Source of the DNA: an uncultured Acidimicrobiaceae bacterium
Lineage (GTDB): Bacteria > Actinomycetota > Acidimicrobiia > Acidimicrobiales > MedAcidi-G1
Reading direction: 5' to 3'
Length of the DNA: 9,222 nucleotides
NCBI GenBank assembly: GCA_913054115.1
Contig: CAJXIS010000065.1
Location: 1 to 9,222 of the forward strand
Shown: one piece after another, positions 6,037-9,222 of the stretch
Layout: every line of letters begins with the position of its first letter
Numbering within the stretch: the stretch's first letter is position 1
Notes under the pieces: model-generated
Told to the model about the DNA's origin: nothing
Database searches by the model: none
The model's input: only the letters and a program-made list of their open reading frames with translations
Made by a program: the position numbers and the translations under genes

Positions 6037-6339
6037 ATGGATCGCTCACTCCTCGCTCCCGATGAGGTTGCCGGGCTCGACGCGCTCCTGCCGGGCTGGT
6101 CCTGCGACGGAGCGTCGCTGACCCGCGAGTTCACCTTTGCCGACTTCGCCGAGGCGTTCCGGTTCATGGTTTCCGTGGCAGAGATCGCCGAGTCGCTCGG
6201 CCATCACCCCGACTGGTCGAACGTCTGGAACCGGGTGTCGGTGTCGCTCACGACGCACAGCGCCGGTGGGCTCACCCGACTGGACCTGGCCCTGGCGGAG
6301 GCCATGGACGAGATCGCCGAAGAACGCTCCTCCGACTAG
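6037..6339 (+). CDS. Pterin-4a-carbinolamine dehydratase family protein
   Basis: 100 residues, the normal length. The family dehydrates 4a-hydroxytetrahydrobiopterin, regenerating the cofactor of aromatic amino acid hydroxylases, and the fold is also reused elsewhere. The active-site motif LGHHPDWSNVWNRVSVSLTTH is complete, with His56, His57 and His74, and GLTRLD follows. The gene starts 16 bases after sufC copy 1 and is probably co-transcribed, yet no pterin-dependent hydroxylase is near. A link with SUF, or a role in molybdopterin handling as proposed for some bacterial relatives, is only inference. No clear ribosome site. Its TAG stop shares the palindrome CTAG (6336-6339) with the stop of sufU on the other strand. 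Confidence 0.88.
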   Translation: MDRSLLAPDEVAGLDALLPGWSCDGASLTREFTFADFAEAFRFMVSVAEIAESLGHHPDWSNVWNRVSVSLTTHSAGGLTRLDLALAEAMDEIAEERSSD

Positions 6340-6809
6340 GAATCCGCTTCGGCCAGCGCCTGGTCGAAGGTGTTCCAGCCGAGGGTGGCGCACTTGATGC
6401 GGACCGGGAACTTCACGACACCGCGCAGCGCCTCGAGGTCGCCGAGGCCCGAGGGGACCTCCGTCGAACCGTCGAGCGCAGAATCCTGTCCGTCGAGTCC
6501 GTGCTCGTGGATCGACATCATCTGCTTGAAGGAGCGGAGGGTGCCGCGGGCCTCGTCGATGGTCCTGCCGATGACAACGGTCGTCATCATCGAGGCGGAC
6601 GACTGGCTGATCGAGCAGCCCTGACCGCTGATCCGGACGTCGGTGATCGTGTCGCCGTCGAGCTGGACGTAGACCTTGACCTCGTCGCCGCACAGGGGGT
6701 TGAAGCCCTCGGCCATCAGGGCAGGCGGGGTCTCGAGCTCACCGCGGTTCCGGGGGTTCCGGTAGTGGTCGAGGATGACCTCCCGGTAGAGGTCTTCGAG
6801 TCCTGGCAT
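6336..6809 (-). CDS. sufU: SufU, zinc-dependent sulfur acceptor for SufS
   Basis: 157 residues. The IscU-like fold is complete: LYREVILDHYRNPRNRGEL at the N-terminus, then Cys40 and Asp42 in NPLCGDEV, Cys65 in GQGCSIS, and Cys140 in IKCATLGW. The region between the second and third cysteine has the extra stretch (about 105-122) that marks SufU rather than IscU. SufU proteins bind zinc by these residues and take persulfide sulfur from SufS. The gene follows sufS with a 76-bp gap. AAGGA lies about 11 bases ahead of the ATG, a weak fit. Its end overlaps the end of the pterin dehydratase gene by 4 bases, leaving no room for a terminator between the two converging units. Confidence 0.93.
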   Translation of the reverse strand: MPGLEDLYREVILDHYRNPRNRGELETPPALMAEGFNPLCGDEVKVYVQLDGDTITDVRISGQGCSISQSSASMMTTVVIGRTIDEARGTLRSFKQMMSIHEHGLDGQDSALDGSTEVPSGLGDLEALRGVVKFPVRIKCATLGWNTFDQALAEADS

Positions 6810-6885
6810 GGTTTCGGGGTTCCTTGGGTCCGGGGATCGCTGACGGTGAACGTGGAGCAGGCTAAGGGGAGTGGGGGCTGCGCTT

Positions 6886-8114
6886 CTAGAAATCGAAGAA
6901 CCTGGCGGCCTCGTCGAGGGCGTCGCCGAGGGCGTCGATGTCGGATTCGTCGTTGTAGAGGTAGAGCGAGGCGCGTGACGTGGAGGTCACGCCCAACTCC
7001 CGCATGAGGGGCTTGGCGCAGTGGTGGCCGGCCCGGACGCAGACCCCGTGCTGGTCGAGGACCTGGCTGAGGTCGTGGGCGTGGATGTCGCGCAGGCACA
7101 TCGAGAGGATCCCGCCGCGGTGGGTGGTGTCGGTCGGTCCGTGGATGAGGAGGTCGTCGCCGAAGCGGTCGCCGAGGGTGCGCAACGCATAGTCGGTGAG
7201 CGACACCTCGTGCTTCCGGACGGCATCCATGCCGAGGCCCTCGAGGTAGTCGACAGCGGCACCGATGCCGATCATCTCGGCGATCGGCGGCGTGCCGGCC
7301 TCGAAGCGCCAGGGCACCACGTTGGGGGTGAAGCCGTCGCGGCGGACGTCGAGGATCATCTCGCCGCCACCGAGGAACGGCGGCATGGCGTCGAGCAGCT
7401 CGCGACGGCCCCAGAGCATGCCGATGCCGGTCGGGCCGCACATCTTGTGGCCGGTGAACGCCAGGAAGTCGCAGCCCAGTTCTGTCACGTCGGTCGCCAG
7501 GTGGGGGACGTACTGGCTGCCGTCGACGAGGCAGAGTGCGCCGACCGCATGGGCGGCGTCTGCCAGCTGCCGGACCGGCGGGATGGCGCCGGTGACATTG
7601 GAAACGGCGGTCACGGCGACCAGCTTCACGCCATCGAGAAGGTGGTCGAGGTCGGTGAGGTCGAGGCAGCCGTCGTCGGTCAGCGGGATCCAGCGCACCT
7701 CGATGCCCCGCTCCTCGGCCAACTGGTGCCAGGGAACGATGTTGGCATGGTGCTCGAGGAGGCTCAGGAGCACGACGTCGCCCTCGGTGAGGTTGGTGCG
7801 TCCCCACGAGTGGGCCACCAGGTTGATGGCCTCGGTGGCGTTCTTTGTGAACACAAGCTCGTGTTCATCGCCGGCGCCGATGAAGCGGGCGACCGTTCGC
7901 CGGGCATCCTCCGAGGCAATCGTGGCGAGCTCGGCGATGTGGTAGGCGCCACGGTGCACGTTGGCGTTGATGGTCTCGTAGTAGCGGTTCATGGCATCGA
8001 GGACCGCACGGGGCTTCTGCGAGGTAGCGCCCGAGTCGAGGTAGACGATCGGGGTGCCGTGGACCTCACGGGCCAGGAGGGGGAAGTCGGCCTTGACGGC
8101 AGCGACGTCGAGGC

Positions 8115-8118
<4 letters not shown>
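6886..8118 (-). CDS. sufS: Cysteine desulfurase SufS
   Basis: 410 residues, the usual length for type II (SufS) desulfurases. This PLP enzyme removes sulfur from cysteine, giving alanine and an enzyme persulfide. Seen: the N-terminal YLDSGATSQKP; HANIVPW (124-130); Asp199 in VDGSQ, where most homologues have VDGAQ; Lys225 in FTGHKMCGPTG, the PLP Schiff-base lysine; and Cys367 in VRAGHHCAKPLM, the catalytic cysteine on the short loop typical of SufS. Its start ATG overlaps the sufC copy 2 stop (ATGA), so the two are translationally coupled, and sufU lies 76 bp downstream. This matches the desulfurase half of an actinobacterial suf operon. Confidence 0.95.
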
Positions 8119-8951
<833 letters not shown>

Positions 8952-8974
8952 GTCTCCGAGTCTAGGGAGCAGGG

Positions 8975-9003
8975 GGGATTAGCACTATGCGCGTAGTGGT
9001 AAT
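8975..9003 (-). promoter_or_regulatory. Candidate operator/promoter of SUF arm 2 (sufC copy 2 side)
   Basis: The near-perfect palindrome CACTATGCGCGTAGTG (8983-8998, one mismatched pair) sits inside ATT-N4-CTA-N6-TAG-N4-AAT (8978-9003). Read towards sufC, it shares CTACGC, ATAG and AATCCC at matching places with the element before sufD: I count 21 of 29 positions identical by eye. It ends 23 bases before the GTG start, so a bound protein would cover the promoter. No good -35 box was seen. Confidence 0.6.
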
Positions 9004-9019
9004 AGGAACGTGCCTGTCG

Positions 9020-9074
9020 GCAGGGCATGGCTCAGGGGCGTGGCTCAGGGAATGGTTCAGGGCAAGGCTCAGGG
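9020..9074. repeat. 12-bp tandem repeat at the 3' end of the right-hand partial gene
   Basis: On the minus strand CCCTGA recurs from 9074, 9062, 9050 and 9037, with a degenerate CCCTGC from 9025. The steps are 12, 12, 13 and 12 bases, and most units read CCCTGAGCC plus three variable bases. The gene's TGA stop (9071 to 9069) is in the first unit, and the next two units place further TGA codons in the same frame. The rest of the gap down to sufC copy 2 holds only the operator. Confidence 0.8.
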
Positions 9075-9222
9075 GTGAGCGACGAGGCTCTGCTTCCAGG
9101 CACGGAAGCGGGAGTGCGTCACGCCGTCGGGGCCGACGCCCTCGCCGGAGCCGTCGGGGAACAGTCGGAACGTCATGATCCGGGTCAGGTCGTCGGCGTG
9201 GACGGCCACGGACCGGAAATTG
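9069..9222 (-). CDS. C-terminal part of an unidentified protein (runs off the window)
   Basis: Only the last 50 residues are inside the window, ending at TGA (9071 to 9069). It reads as real protein: a soluble C-terminus containing VAVHADDLTRIMTFRLFPDG and VGPDGVTHSRFRAWKQSL, with codon third positions strongly G/C as in the neighbours. I do not recognise the family. It lies on the same strand as sufC copy 2, upstream of it across a 117-bp gap with the candidate operator, so it is probably a separate unit. This frame is preferred over the plus-strand alternative because the latter is a low-complexity Arg/Gly/Ser shadow. Confidence 0.5.
   Translation of the reverse strand, partial: NFRSVAVHADDLTRIMTFRLFPDGSGEGVGPDGVTHSRFRAWKQSLVAHP

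Overview
The window is high-GC DNA with dense, often overlapping genes, as in Actinomycetota. The Rieske ferredoxin gene between sufD and sufC, SufU rather than IscU, and the small BldC-like DNA-binding protein all fit that phylum. The class Acidimicrobiia is my guess, not something the sequence proves. The main content is a SUF iron-sulfur cluster assembly locus in an unusual split layout. No phage, IS, CRISPR, tRNA or rRNA was seen.

Layout. (1) 50-1231 (+): a RimJ-like GNAT acetyltransferase whose frame runs through a 20-bp tandem repeat (581-700) and far into the antisense of the next gene. (2) 695-3027 (-): a two-gene unit of a CpaE/TadZ-like ATPase followed by a membrane-anchored pseudokinase, joined by an ATGA overlap. 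(3) 3028-3119: a divergent control region. (4) 3120-3347 (+): a 75-residue HTH_17/BldC-like protein, with a 62-bp tandem repeat over its 3' end. (5) 3475-3610: the leader of the first SUF arm, with a long dyad, a strong GC hairpin and a probable CTG start. (6) 3611-6339 (+): sufD, Rieske ferredoxin, sufC (copy 1), then a pterin-4a-carbinolamine dehydratase. (7) 6336-8951 (-): sufC (copy 2), sufS, sufU, converging on arm 1. (8) 8952-9068: the control region of arm 2, followed by the 3' end of an unidentified gene (9069-9222, -).

How the parts work together. SufS takes sulfur from cysteine, SufU accepts it, and a SufB/C/D-type scaffold builds the cluster. In many actinobacteria the order is B-D-Rieske-C-S-U in one direction. 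Here D-Rieske-C and C-S-U face each other, each arm has its own sufC, and no sufB is in the window. A dyad with the common form ATT-N4-CTA-N6-TAG-N4-AAT lies upstream of both arms, at 3525-3550 and 8978-9003. This suggests that one dimeric regulator controls both arms. The arms meet at a single CTAG palindrome that supplies the stop codon of both last genes.

A second theme is local repetition. Four unrelated short tandem arrays (units of 20, 62, 15 and 12 bp) each sit at a gene 3' end, and three of them contain a stop codon.
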